Assembly (NCBI RefSeq): GCF_910596095.1
Contig: NC_056553.1
Coordinates: 15,113,291-15,177,290 of the forward strand
DNA: 64,000 nucleotides
Direction of reading: 5' to 3'
Source of the DNA: Thunnus maccoyii
Lineage: Eukaryota; Chordata; Actinopteri; Scombriformes; Scombridae
The notes below the pieces were generated by a model. It had not been told where the DNA came from and did no database searches. It saw only the letters and a program-made list of their open reading frames with translations. Position numbers and translations under genes: made by a program. The first letter of the stretch is position 1, and every line of letters begins with the position of its first letter. Shown in pieces: positions 1 through 13,157 of this stretch.

Positions 1-814
1 CAGAAAATTGAACAAAATGTCATGCTTTCTTTGCCAAATGATAGCACTCCTCAAGGATTTATACTTACAACAAATGTTTAACAAGCAAGGGAGAACTACA
101 ACGTACTCAGCTAACAGTCAATATCCTCACAGCACCTCATTGGCATTTTCTAGCAATGATTTGCTCCAACAGCACAGCCGCCACCTACTGCACTCTTTGC
201 TTTCAAATCAATAACGCCCCATGTGCCGCGTTGACTCCTGGCTGTTCATTACTGACCAAGTCATAAATGTGTGCAACAGAGAGGGCCTAATTTACAGTAT
301 TCCTGTTGAGACCAGTGAAGCATCTGAAATAACCCCTGACATGATCACAGCCCTTGTCGCTAGATTTATCATGCCTTCCAAGATGTACATGACGTCGACT
401 TTTATCGGCTTTGAGTGGGGTCTCGTTTAATTCTCTCCGCAGATTACTTGAAAATATGCCTAGATGATGTGCACTCGACATCACTTGAGCATTGTGAATA
501 TTCATTACTGAGTGAATTTGAGCTGGAATAATCCTTGTCACACAGCGCACCAATCAGCACATAACCTGCGTGTTGCAGATGCTTGACATGAACATTTAAG
601 TGACCTACTTCAGCGTTAGTTCTTGTAACTCATATATCACTGGCATTGGATCAAGTGTCTTCCAACTTGAACTTGATTCCACTCAAAAAAAAACTGAGCT
701 CTTGATGGAGGAATCTCAACAGAAGCCATGTGTCTGTACATCATTTATTATGGTGCAAGATAATGTTGTAATGTAATGTTGTAATGTAATATGTAATAAT
801 GAAATTTGCTGTAC
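1..814. other. Intron of mtrr running off the left edge; nothing else recognised
   Basis: This stretch lies downstream of the last visible mtrr exon on the minus strand. I searched it for the missing C-terminal NADPH/FAD-domain exons of the family (the block around the FGCRHK-type motif) and did not see them on either strand. No repeat or RNA gene stands out. It is most simply intron, with the final mtrr exons beyond the window. Confidence 0.5.
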
Positions 815-3800
815 CTTTGCTGGAGGAAGCCAATAAAGGGCGCAACTCCTGTGCCTGGTCCGACCATTATGAAGGGCACTGACGGGTCAGTGGGAGCTCG
901 AAAGGAGCAGTTTGGTCTCAAACTCACATGGATCTAGGGGTCAGAGGCCATTAGAATGCATTTAAAATAATGAGAGTAATTACAACAATGCTGAGAAGCC
1001 GCTGTGGACTTACCAATCTATTAATTGATCTACTTAATATTTTAAGACATACTAATGAGAAAACTCATGAGCTCCGACTGAAATCCATAGAGTCTGTGGT
1101 AGAGAGGATTTACTTTCTTTAATTTAAATTAATTTTTTAATTAACCACACACAAGCAGGCCCAGAGCTTTTCTTTTTTTAGTGTCTCACACATTGAAATT
1201 GAGTGTCCAGAGAAGGCTAAAACATTCAGTAGAAACAGGTTGAATTCCTAATGCCTCAAGTTCCCTGGGTTTGCTGAAGACACTGCACAATTTTCTGATA
1301 TTTTGCTCCACACTTGCCTTCTCTTTTATTCAAGAACCTCTTGAACTGTAATATTTGAAGTAGAATGAGCAGTCTAGCTCTCTTGGCATTTTTATTGGAA
1401 CAATCAAAACTAAGACAAAGACAAAGTAAGGAAGGCACAGGAAGGTGTAGTAGGATTTTAGCCTATCCATAAGGTGTACATGAATTTGCTTTTTCTCTCC
1501 GAGTGTGGGGTTGTAAACCATTACAGCTCCTTGTACTGAAATATATCTGCCAAGACCGGGAGCTTACAAATTTGCACATTCTAGTCTCAGCTCTCCATTT
1601 TCCAGCGAACTACTCATTACCTTTGGCAGAGCCGGGCTGCTGGAGGATTCAGCCTTTCCAGGGAAAACCAGGACAGGATTGATGAGGTCAAACAGCCAAC
1701 CGGTACACAAGCCTTGCCTCCCTGCAGGTCGCCCATGGCATGCTGGGAACTCTACCACATTGAAGACAAAATGCAGCTTTCCTGGGTGCCTAAGACAGGA
1801 GCTATAGAGATGGGACCACAGAGAGTTTGAGATGGAGAAAGACGAAGAAGCAGCAGTGAGTGTGTGTGTGTTTGTGTGTGTGTGTGTATGTGTGTTTGTG
1901 TACAATGCATACAGACAGACAGTGACATGCAAGGAGATTCACAGAGATGAAGTAGAAAATAGTGAAATACAGAGACAAGCGGAGAGAGAACAGAAGGGTA
2001 CAAGAAGGCACGAGCTTTACGAGGGTGGATAAATTCTCAAGGCTAGACAACAATTCTGCTACAAAAGAGTCACACAAACCAAATTTTGAAAAAATCCAGC
2101 TGAACAACAGCTGATCAAAGCAACAAGGACACACAGAAATTTAATGCGATACCAATTACAAATATGGACATGACACTGGAATGGTGAGTGTACTAAATCA
2201 CCTACACAAAGATGTCTGCTTCATTCTAGACAAAAAAAAAAGATAATAATACAGCTGTGAAAAAAATAACTTTCCCTCTGTCTTGCTTCAATAAAACTGC
2301 CTCTCCTTCCTCTCCGTGCCAGTCTCCACTGCCGGCTGAAGAGCTCTCACGCTCTCTCATCCTTCATTCTCTGGTTCCTGTGGGCCTCTGGAGACCTCTA
2401 TTGACCACAGCATCAATAATGCAGGCCTCTAATGTCTCTGCACCATCTGATAAACTACAGCCACCATCTCTCCGGTCTGTTCCCTGTCTCTCTACACTAA
2501 CACATACACACACACACACACACATAAGCAGCTAAGTGAGGGGCTAATGAGAGGCACTGAGAAGTTTTGACGTTGTGTTAGATGTTGCTGTTCTACATGA
2601 GCTTTAAAGCAAAGCTAATGGCTACTAGCTTAACAGGAAGAGCAAATCAATGACTGGCTAAGTGAGGAAAAAAAGAGGGAACACTTAGACCTATTTAAAC
2701 TAAGGACAACTTGCTACAGGCTGCACAATATTTACAGTAAATTCATTTGTGCAGTTTTCCCCCCAACATTAAGCTTATTAGAGAACGACATCTACAAATA
2801 ACCCTCCAACAGAAGCGCACATAACAGAGTCTGACAAAGGAGATCAATAAGTGGCAGATACCAGATAAACACATAAATACAGAAATAATAATTATTATTA
2901 CAAGGTCTATAAATCAAGATTAAGATAATGTCTTTTGTTTCTTTTTTTAAAAAGTTTCTAAATGTTTCCAAACCTCATGTGAAAAATGCCAAACTTCATA
3001 AAAAGCCTCAAGCTCAATCCACCGCTGTCAAGGAGCAAAATAGTGGATCTCCGTGGATAGCAATGCATTTCCAAGCCGCTAATAGTGTGAGATCAATATA
3101 TATTTTATCATGCAGACTCCAACCGTCTAGTCTAGTAGTACCTAATAAACAAAGTCAAGGATTTAGCAATATATCGTGATGCATGCACAGGGATCAGATA
3201 TCAACAACAGATTTCCAAAACAAGGTTAGAAGGTCACAAAACCAAAACATATGCAAAAAAAAACTACCTCTTTGCAACTTAAAATGCCGATATAAAAAAC
3301 TACATTTCACCATCCATGTACCTTTGAGACAGAAATATGTTCAGTCTAGTCCTTTCTGATGTATTTGTAATAAATGCCATATACATTTTAAAAAGTATTC
3401 TTTCTATCTTCCACATTATGAGAATAGACCCAAGTTTAGAAGAAAACAACTGTTCAGGAGACCCCGAGTAGAATTAATCAAGTGTCCTATTTGAAAACAT
3501 CTAAATAAATGAGGAATGTCATATTTCTGTTACAGTTGTGTAAATGATGAAAGAGCTCCATCTTCAAACAAATGAGATGTATCAATTATCCCCTCAGCAT
3601 ACCATAATATCAAAACATTTCCAGAACAAATAGCAAAACTTAGTTTTTTCCATAAAAGTAAAAAAGGAGAGATCAGTGTAATTCCAAACTATTTATAAAT
3701 GCAAACACTGTTTCTGTGTTAGCAGTCAGTCCAAAATGAGGCAGATGTTTCAAATTAAGCTGAAACACACCCATGTATTCAATTCTTCATCTTTGTACAA

Positions 3801-6800
3801 TTTCTTAATCTATAGTAACTGTGCAGCTAGGAAACACAAGTAGAAATTAGGATGATTTAAGCCTCTGTGATCACGTAGTAAGAATAAGACAGACTTGTTA
3901 TTCCAAATGATTCTATAAGAACACAGTGTGCAGTTTTATATGGTACAAAATGTAAGCTTCACTTTTCTGTCACCTTACCTGGCTGCTGAATAAGGCCTGG
4001 GCTGCAGTTTCGGCAAATGCTCTGAAAGGCAAGCACAACTGTCAATTATCCCCGCTGTCTCGCTCAGATTTTGTTACACAGACACACCCATGACAGAGAG
4101 GAGACATAATAAGAAGAAGTCATCTTGGTCCATTGAGACGTCCTACCTATCCTCAGTAACCCCCACCCAGGTTACAGTCTTGTTTCTAGGACAGACACAC
4201 TTCTATATTTATGAAATTACAAACTCAGGGTTATGGAATCCCAAGTGTCCAGATGTGGAGCCAGTAGGAAATAGATTGCTTATGCAGACCTTATTTCAAT
4301 GCCAGCCATGAAGGTGCCCTCTTTTGGGTAATATGCAGTGTGCATTGCATCCGTAAGAAAGTGTCAGTGAAATCAAGAAAACTTATAAGAGTTATAGATA
4401 ACTTTTACCCCTGTAGCAACAGGCTATGCCATTTGCTATGCTGTGTACACCACCAATTATTTGATGTGGGAAAAGAGAGTGAGTGATTGATAGTTGGATC
4501 ACTTGTGCTTGCCATGTACTCCCTTACATTTTATTTGTATCTAAATGATAGATGAACCTGGAGAAGTAAAGCTGCAGCATAAGTAGCAGCTGAGGCCTAA
4601 CAATAACACATTTTTCTGCTAAATTGCTTGGAAAGACAAACAGCTGGACTAAATCAGCTCCCTCCCTCTCTTTCTGGATTTTTCTGACATCTAAACAGCT
4701 CAGGGTGTTAGGGAGACAGCTCCGCACTTTGACGTCCATTTCATCTCTTTGAGTAAAAAAAAGGTGATGTATGGCACACTTAAAACTGACTTTGAAAGAA
4801 GGTTTTGAACAAAAACAAAGGCCTTGCACAAATAGTAGCATTCTGCTTTCAGATACTAAAAGAAAAACAAAGGTGCTAAAGAATAGACATATGAACTAAA
4901 CCAAGACATTCAGTATGATAAAAATATGAATATGATGCAGAGAATTATGCAAGTCGTTATTTATCTAAGAGGCAAAGATATTTGTGTGCCAAGATCTGAT
5001 ATTTTACCACTAAATGTTGAAACTGCACAGTACGTAAGTCTGGAAGAAGAAACGCAGATTTGTTCAGGTGTCATCTCAATGATATAGAAGACTAGTTTAA
5101 TTCTGTTTTTGGCTATTTACACAGAAAACATTAAAAAAGCAGTAAGATCCTTGGAGAAGCCTGGGAAATTACAAAAAAAGCTCTTTTTCTAGGATAAACT
5201 TGAGGCTTGTAGCATTTCTTTCCTTTCTTCTTAGAAGTTTTGTACATAAACATATGGTATTCAAAAGAATATATAAGTATAAACAATGTTCAAATTGATG
5301 TTTTTCTTTTAATTTTGTATATGTGTTACCGCAGGATGTGATATTTTTTAAGCTCGATATATAAGTGTCTAAAACTCACCCTAACCCTAACCCTAACCCT
5401 GGCATGAGACAGACATAAAAACTAAGAAAGTAACCAGTGAAGGGAATTTATATTCTAAAAAGAAGTTCAAATGTGTAGACTTGGAGGCTCAAAAGTTATT
5501 AATGACTGGGGGGACAAGTCATTTTACAAGGACAGCACAGATTATAGGTTATCCTTGCTTTGTTATAATCAATATGCTTGTACTGTAGATACAACCCACA
5601 GCAAGTCATGTGTAAATAAATCTTCAGAAATAATTAAAAAATAATAAGCTGCAACATGATGGATTAAAAAAATCATTATTTCTTTCACAGTTTCTCAAAG
5701 AAAGGGCAGTAAATAACACCTTAAATGACAAAATCTTTTTGAGCAGCATCTTATACAACATATCAGGCAATCCATCCTATTGTGGAAACACACAGCCCTC
5801 CATCAGAGTGTGTATCATGTAAGTTAACACAATCCCTCACTTCTGCACAGCGCTCAAGTTGCTGCCTCTCTATCACAGAGTGACAGCGTATGTCCGAAAC
5901 AGAGGACGATCAATCCATCATCTCACATCACTGCGCCGTGATGATACTGCTGGCAGATACAAAGGATATATCACTTTTAAAATCTTTGAGTGCAAGGTTT
6001 TTTGTTACAGTGAGTGGTTTGAGGATACATCTTAAATTTTGTATTTTAAAAAAGGTCTCAGTTCTAAAATAGAATACAGTCCCGGGGTCCCCGCTATGTT
6101 TTCAGAAATGGTCCTTTTCAGGGTATCATCGATCATACTGCACAATATAATCTATTCCATCTGAAAAGTCTCTCTGCGCTGCAATTTATATGCAGAGGTA
6201 CCAGTTTAGTAGGAAGAAATGATATAGAAATGTAGCTGAACATAAAATTTATTCTGCTTAAGATATATGGATAGTTTCTTTGCTGCATATGAAATTAGGG
6301 AGGTTGTTAGCATTAAGCATTAAGAAAAATTCCCCATAGAAAGATTTTTTTTCTTTATTTAATAGCCTACAAATGCTAATTTTGAGTTATTTGTGAGAAA
6401 GGGACATGCAAGCGCATGGTTTTACAAACCATTTAAGAGTTTTTCATGGTATTTTATTATACCTTAAACGAATAAAATGGGAATGTCTGATGTGCGGTGT
6501 GTTTTCTGTGACTGGAAAACTTAATTTTGAATTTCAAGCTTTTCTGTAGAGAGGGGGAAGATCCATCTCTTGAGATACAGACACATTCTCTTTACTTAAG
6601 TTTGGTCACAGTCAGGAAAAAAAAAAAAATTATAGCACCCTGCTATAATTTCATTTGAGCCCTGCGGTAAAGTAAATTGAAAAAGATGCTCATGGACAGC
6701 ATTCAGTTCCCTGGGGCTATGACCCCAAAGTTTTCATCTGACACACTATATGAAACAATGGATCATATAACAAGAGAGCTGACTCTGGGAAGCAGGAATC

Positions 6801-9800
6801 TTTCTCAATTTATACCCAGCATTTACTTTTATACTCCGTCTGCATTTGGCCAAAGACATCTGGGCTGAAACACATCTCTCCTATATAACAGCATAAACTC
6901 AGCAAACACCTCCCCTTCGGTCAGGGTAATGAACCGAAAACAGTGCAAAAATGCGGTGTACTTGAACAGTGACGCACTGAGTCAGGGTTGACCATTAACC
7001 TCTGATCCATGCTGACCCCCTGCGTGCTTGTGTCCTTGCGAAGCTCAGTGGCTCACCGGTAAACGGCCCCCTGTCTCCCGCATAGCAGCTGTTGCCCTGA
7101 AGGGCCTCCAACACCGCATTTTTCACCAGCACATGATTGTCCCGATTGCCAATTTCTGCATCAGTTCACCACTGAAAAAAGGTGCTGCGGCTGGCAAGTA
7201 GGCCAAAAATAACTGACACGGGGCTAGGCCAAGAGCTGTGACACAGCTGTTTTAGAGGACAACTCTACTTGTATATAAAGCTGTAGCCAACTAATTTCAC
7301 TGTCTGGTAAATTTCAGTCAAAGCTTATTAGATCTATACTGAACGGCGAGCCAGCTATCTTATTGAGCTGAGAGAAAACGAGTCTGCTACCAATAGTTGA
7401 CTCCGAGGGTCAAAGGAGGGATGACATAGATGGCAGACGACAGCTACAATTGATCAATATTATTAGCAGGGAGGGAAATAATTAATTCAGTGAGAAAATA
7501 TCTCACAAGTAATATTCTGCTATTATGTTCACAGAAACTGTGACACAAAAACCGTATTGGAGCCATGTGGACCTCAAAATGAGACAAGAAAATAAGTGTT
7601 GATCCTTTGGAGAGCCCTCTGATATACACTGTCTGACCATTCTGTATAATTAAATGCTCTGACAAAATCAGCCTTGAGTTTGTGTAACTCATTTTACTGA
7701 GGCTACAGCGACCCCTACTGGTGGGAAATGATCTGGACAGACAAGCCTCAATTGCTGAACTACACTTCAACACTTCAGAACGCACACTAAACATAACCCG
7801 AGGTCTTATTATACGTGAAATTAATAGCTCTTAAGTAAATTATTCCTCTGATAATTTCTGCAGGTGCAGACTAAAGCCCAATCTTGTGTCAATCACTGTA
7901 ATTCCCCCGTTTGCATCAGGCAGTATGAAAGCCTGCATTTAATTAAAAACGCATCTATTATAATAAATTTGTTTAAAAACTGAAAAGAAAAAACATCTTT
8001 AAAATATGCCAAATATTAGACTGCTTTTTTCTGTAGTTACTAGGTAATTGCCAAGCATGAAATCCACCTAAATGCTGCATGGCATCTAGAATGAATAAAA
8101 CAAAAGTAGTGAAAATAAACGTGATGTTTGATCAGATCTTGTACTTCAGAGTGGTTCTCATGTAGCCTTTTACTATGAACGTATATATCTAGCAAGGATA
8201 GTTTTTACCCTTTAACGTGTGTTTGTTATGGACTCTGAGGATTATGGAACTTATGACTGACCGACTGAGATAACAGAAGGCTTGCTGACCTATGAGGAGG
8301 CTGAGAGGAGGCGAGCAGGATGGGAAAGCCGCAAGAAGCTCCAAAATGCTGAGGCTCTGATCTCTCACATACAGGTTGTAGTCCTCAGCGCCTTGTTTAC
8401 TGCAGAGCTCCTGCAGTCTCCTTTTCTGCACACTGTCCCTTGTATTCTCCACCAGTGCTCGAAGAAATGCCTGACAGAGAGAGAGAGAAGGGAGAGAAAT
8501 TGAAAGTCATTTGAAGCTGTTCTAAACCTCCATCAGAAGCAACGGTGCTGATGTTTTTTTTTCTTACACAAGTTTCCATTCACAACAGTAATACATTTTC
8601 TGACACTGCTTCAATGCCACAGGAAATGTAAGTCTTTGTAAGTTTTCAAGATACATGAAAACTTTATTGTTGGAAGACTTTATAGCACTAGACCTTGAAA
8701 CCAGCCTATTTATGAAACGCAGCCATTTTAATATGCACAATGCACTTTCAACACCCATAAAATTGACATTTAGTTTTTAAATGCTTTTCAAGATACTGAG
8801 AAATTAAATCCTTTAATAAATTAATCAAAATCAATTAATATGTTACATTTCCGAGAGACAAGCTGCTGTTCAACTGGTATCTCATCAATTACTCTTGTTC
8901 TTTTTGGAAACTATGATGTAAACTACAGGATTAAAGGGATCAGGAAGAAATATTAAAATGCGTCTCCTGAACAGCTTTTGGAGTGATTTTATTTTATTCC
9001 ACAATCATTAATTACTCTGACACAGTAATCAGTATTTCTAAATATTTGTCATGCCCAAGTGTTCTGTATAATTTCAGTGACTCATAACAGTTTATATGTG
9101 CACGTATGCGGAGATTAGTGGCATGTTTTTAAGGCTTCTATTGGAAGAATTATGATCCCTATCTTCCAATAAATCCCATGCAGCCAGCACTTAACCAGTA
9201 TTTTAACAAGTGTCACACAATTGCAGAAGCCTCTGGATGTCTCTGGTGATAAGATTCTAACATTTGTCTGAGGAGAAATAGTAAACCAGGATGAGTCGAG
9301 TATTTAATGACATTACATATATTATAGGAAATGTGTAAAACGAAGTGACTATTTTTTACCTTCCAAGAGATCATGGAGATTAAAGATTATAAGCATTGTA
9401 AATGTTTTAGTAAAACAGATTAACTGCCTGGATTACACAGACAGGTGTTGTAAAATAAAACTCTTTCTGCCTTATAAGTCTGTGCACAACATTTTGACCT
9501 GTGGAGATCAATTTGTGTGCAGAAATTCAATAAAAACTGAGGAGAAAAGAAGCCCTATACACAGCAGGAAACTCAACAGATGGTAGCTGGTACAATTAGG
9601 ATGTGCCCTATCTTTCTGACACATAATCAATTTGATTTGGATGATCAAACTGCTTATGTTATACAATCAGTGCAGAAATAAGGGGTATTATTTCCCTTAT
9701 GTCTATCAAAGTCATATCTTGTCACGTAGCATATTATATAAAACATTTTTAAACAATACTGAAATTTCTGTGTTTAGTAAGGCAGCTATCGACCTGCTGC

Positions 9801-12800
9801 TGTATTTTGACATTTTACAAATTGTCCTCCTTTCGTCATCCAGTGTGCTGTTTACCAAGAACAGTAAACTACTGGTGCAGCTCATGCAAGATGGAAATTA
9901 ATGGTTTTCAATTTGGTTAGAATGTAATGTTTTTATTTAATAATGAATTCAACTTGCATAATAACAATTCAGGATGAGAGTTTTATGTTGTGAACAAATA
10001 AGTTAGAAATTAGAAGCAGGAAAGAGAATAAAAGGAGGTACTCAGTGATTCACCAGTTAGCCACTGTCACTACTGTCACTGTTCAGGAAGGGAATCATTG
10101 AAAAATAATTCTGTCAACATATAATTGCACCTCTTCATGAAATACAATTCATTTTTCTCCAAGCTTTGCCAACAAGAGCTCTACCTGGAGAAAATATGAC
10201 ATTTAACAAATGTCTTCCCTCTTATTCAACTGAAACACTAAAATAATAAGTAATGTCAGTTGAAAAAGTGGCTTGGATTATGCAATTCACAAATTCAGTA
10301 GTTGTGGAGCCATGTTTGGACATACCTTCTTAGGAACACTTCTAATCTCTAGACACCATGTGAACAGGTACAGCAGAGAAATGTTCTGAGGGATGTAGGA
10401 TGGCACCTTGGCGCCTATAACCGGGGAGGAAAGAACATTTCAGAATGATCAGAAGAGGGAATGTCACAAACATAAATGCAAACATGAGCATGCAGTGTGC
10501 CATCAATATACAAGGGATATGGTGTTGTGATATATTGTTAGTTAGGTGCATGTTAAAATAATTTGACAGCTGCATTTACCTTTTTTTTTGGTGTCCTTGC
10601 GTAAAGAAACATGGACACAATGATTCCTCTGATCCTGAAGGCCCAATCTATGGAGCAAGTCCTCCACCTCAGAGGCCCTGTTTGGGCAGATGACATCAAA
10701 CGAATCCCCTGGCTGATAGGTCATCATTGGGTAGGCCTTAGGATGAAAAACAAGCATCTAAAATTCAAACTGCAGTCTAACTCCATCTGAAAAGATGCTC
10801 CAGGTTTAAAAAAATGCAAAAACAGAACATTATATTGTCAAGCTTACAGAGATGTCCATTTCTAAGAGAAGGGCCGTCTTGACTGAATCTCCTCTGGTCA
10901 GCTGAGCTGCCTTGGATATGGGTACCTCATGAAGAGTCTCTTTGTTTGACGGCCCTGTAATCTGAAAAAAAACATTTCTTATACAGCAAATGCGGGCAAA
11001 ATGGCAAAGAAATAATTCAACTTGTATAATACAATCTTTAAAGAGGAGAAAAAAAGTGAAATATGGGGCAGATATTGGTTTTATCAGCAACATCATTCCT
11101 CACCTCTCCCATAGTGTCTACTTCCTGAAGAGAGACATCGAGGTAGGGAGGAGGCAAAGCAGGGACATTGAGAGATGACTCAGACAGCGGGGGCAAGGAG
11201 CATGTCAGTGAAGCTGCCAATGCAACATGGTGAACTCCAGCACCCCCAGTCTGTGTCTCCGGTGCTGATGTAGAAACACTGGCAACACCACCAGAGTGGG
11301 ATGCCAACCCAGGCCTCCCTGCAGAAGATGCTGGCCTGAGATCAGAAACGGCCGTCTGTGTAGCAGAAGCTGAAGATGAAGCAGCAGATGCAAATTTGGA
11401 ATCAGATTCCACAGATGCTCCAACTGACTCGCCGTTCTGGTGGTCAGTGAGGCTTAGGAGGTTTAGTTGGACAACTGGTATGGATGAATTAGGAGTTTCC
11501 TCTGTTGAATCCCCCGCATCCCCTTTAACGTGAACAGCCCGATCAGAGGCCATTTTTGATAGTGCTCCTTTGATTGCTTTCCACAGTCCTTCAATCCAGG
11601 GGTCCAAAACCACCTCCAGTCTAGAGAGAACAGCATCCATAAGATGATAAAGTGACAGCAAGGTAATAAAAACAAAAAAAGTTAGATGCTTATACTTAAC
11701 TTCTCTGCATAACTTACCCTACACCATCATCTGCATATCCCGTCGCATAGAACTGTTTGGCTCCAAGTTCCTGTAGACGACGCTCAATTGTCTTCCCACA
11801 GTTGCAGAAATTTGCATAATTTGTGTCTCCTAAAGCTGGAGCAGACAGATGAAAACAGATGAAGATTTCTCAAGCCAGCCACTGTTTAGAAAGTAAACAA
11901 TGTGCAGAGCTCTGCATTGAAATGATTTACATAAATATGCTTTGCAAATGGAGCTCCCTAGATTGACAGATGAACAGCCAAACCAGCTACATCAGACCCC
12001 CATAATGGAATTTACCTAAAAGCGCATAGCAAAGGTGTTTATAGTGGTCAGTGGAGAGGGTCTTCTTCTTGATGTGCTTCACAAATTGAAGTGCATTGTC
12101 TGGCGGTTCCCCATCTCCAGTAGTAGACACAATAAAGATCACTGGGGCATTCTCCTTCTCCAGATTGTACTGGAACCAGTTATATGATTAATAAGTGACT
12201 GGTGTTTCCATAAAAAAGAGCACATACAGTAAATATCCAGAGAATCATCAGGAAAACTCACTTTTATTAAGATGCTACTGATGTGTTTAGGGCTGCAACT
12301 AATAATTATTTTCTTGATCGATCGATTAATTGTTTGGTCTATAAAATATCAGAAAATGATCAAAAATTTTGCTCACTGTTTCCCAAAGCCCAAGAGCCTA
12401 AAATGTCTTGTTTTGTCCCGACCAACAGTACACACCCAAAGTTCAGTTTACAATCGATCACAGAAGACTAAATAAACCAGAAAATATTCACATTTGAGAA
12501 GCTGGAACCAGAGAATTTTGACATTTTTTCTTTAAAAATGCCTCAAAATGATGAACCAATTATCAAAATAGTTGCTGATTATGTCATGTCAAGTTTTTCT
12601 GTGTCACTAGCCAAGTAATACAAGAGAGGCTCAGACAGCTGCACTTCAAGCTAAATTATTATAATAATGTATAATAACAACGGCTACATTTTCGTTCTGG
12701 TTCAAGCAGCTGAGCTCAGCAACCAGTCCATGCTCCTCTGCCTCCTCAGCTATCCCTTCTGCTATGGACTGGGCTTGGCCCTTCTGAGACCCATAGAGAA

Positions 12801-12831
12801 CTACGAACCGAGGCTTCACTTCACAGGGCAT
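815..12831 (-). CDS. mtrr: Methionine synthase reductase (C-terminus outside window)
   Basis: Diflavin oxidoreductase that uses NADPH to reductively reactivate cob(II)alamin-bound methionine synthase. Coding exons in transcript order: 12831-12688, 12169-12016, 11829-11718, 11620-11104, 10961-10848, 10736-10580, 10414-10326, 8470-8290, 4021-3979, 1801-1621, 933-815. All junctions are GT-AG and keep phase, giving about 603 codons of an expected ~700. The FMN flavodoxin-like domain is N-terminal, with a phosphate loop near residues 14-20 (GSQKGQAQS). The 517-nt fifth coding exon carries a Ser/Ala-rich linker, as in the family. A connecting domain follows, then the FAD motif RPYS (about residues 498-501) and the NADPH glycine loop GPGTG (about 589-593). 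The ATG is chosen because it lies one base after an acceptor and matches the family N-terminus. The 43-nt exon sits between introns of 2.2 and 4.3 kb. The first coding-exon donor (AAT|GTAGCC) is weak but is supported by phase and homology. Confidence 0.93.
1861..1900. repeat. Imperfect (GT)n microsatellite
   Basis: An interrupted GT/TG run lies just upstream (transcript sense) of the tenth mtrr coding exon. On the mtrr sense strand it reads as CA repeats. Confidence 0.85.
2503..2525. repeat. Short (CA)n microsatellite
   Basis: About ten CA units lie within a large mtrr intron. Confidence 0.8.
5377..5400. repeat. Interstitial telomere-type repeat
   Basis: Almost four perfect tandem CCCTAA units, the vertebrate telomere hexamer, occur inside an AT-rich mtrr intron. 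The flanks are not telomeric. Confidence 0.9.
6690..7260. other. Non-coding block of higher complexity in an mtrr intron (candidate conserved element)
   Basis: Within a 4.3 kb AT-rich intron this block is more GC-balanced and largely free of homopolymers. It contains no splice-bounded open frame matching mtrr. I cannot see conservation from one sequence, so this is only a candidate regulatory element. Confidence 0.25.
12288..12590 (+). mobile_element. hAT-like non-autonomous element, copy 1
   Basis: Begins with the characteristic GGGCTGCAACTAATAATTAT end and continues with the 'TTGTTTGGTCTATAAAAT' and 'TGTTTCCCAAAGCCCA' blocks shared with copies near 33.06 kb and 46.94 kb. The 3' terminal inverted end (GTTGCAGC-type) is eroded. 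It sits in the mtrr intron between the first two coding exons. The hAT assignment is from memory of a common teleost repeat. Confidence 0.75.
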
Positions 12832-13157
12832 CCTAAAGAAAACACAGAAACAACACGGTCATTTCTAAATTAACCTACCCCTAAAAATCATTACTCCATT
12901 GTTGTATCAAGGCAAACTAGTGTGGGAAGCGGTTAAGAGAACTTGTGTGTGCCTTATGGTGATGTTGCAATATAAAATATATAATCATAACTGAACTATT
13001 ATTTATATTTTCCAAAAAAGTGAAGTTCAAGTTGTGTTTTTCTCAGCTTACCTAATGTTACATAACGCAAGATTAGACAGGTAACGGGTGAACTGCCACA
13101 AAACAGTCTTCACACCATTGTGTAGAGCAGGAACCCTGAGCACCACCATAGACTAAC

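Noticed and set aside
1791-1793. Downstream acceptor-like AG in mtrr coding exon 10 (CTTAG|GCACCC)
   Set aside because: The acceptor ten bases upstream keeps phase and recovers the conserved Ser-Ser-x-Leu-x-His-Pro-Gly segment.
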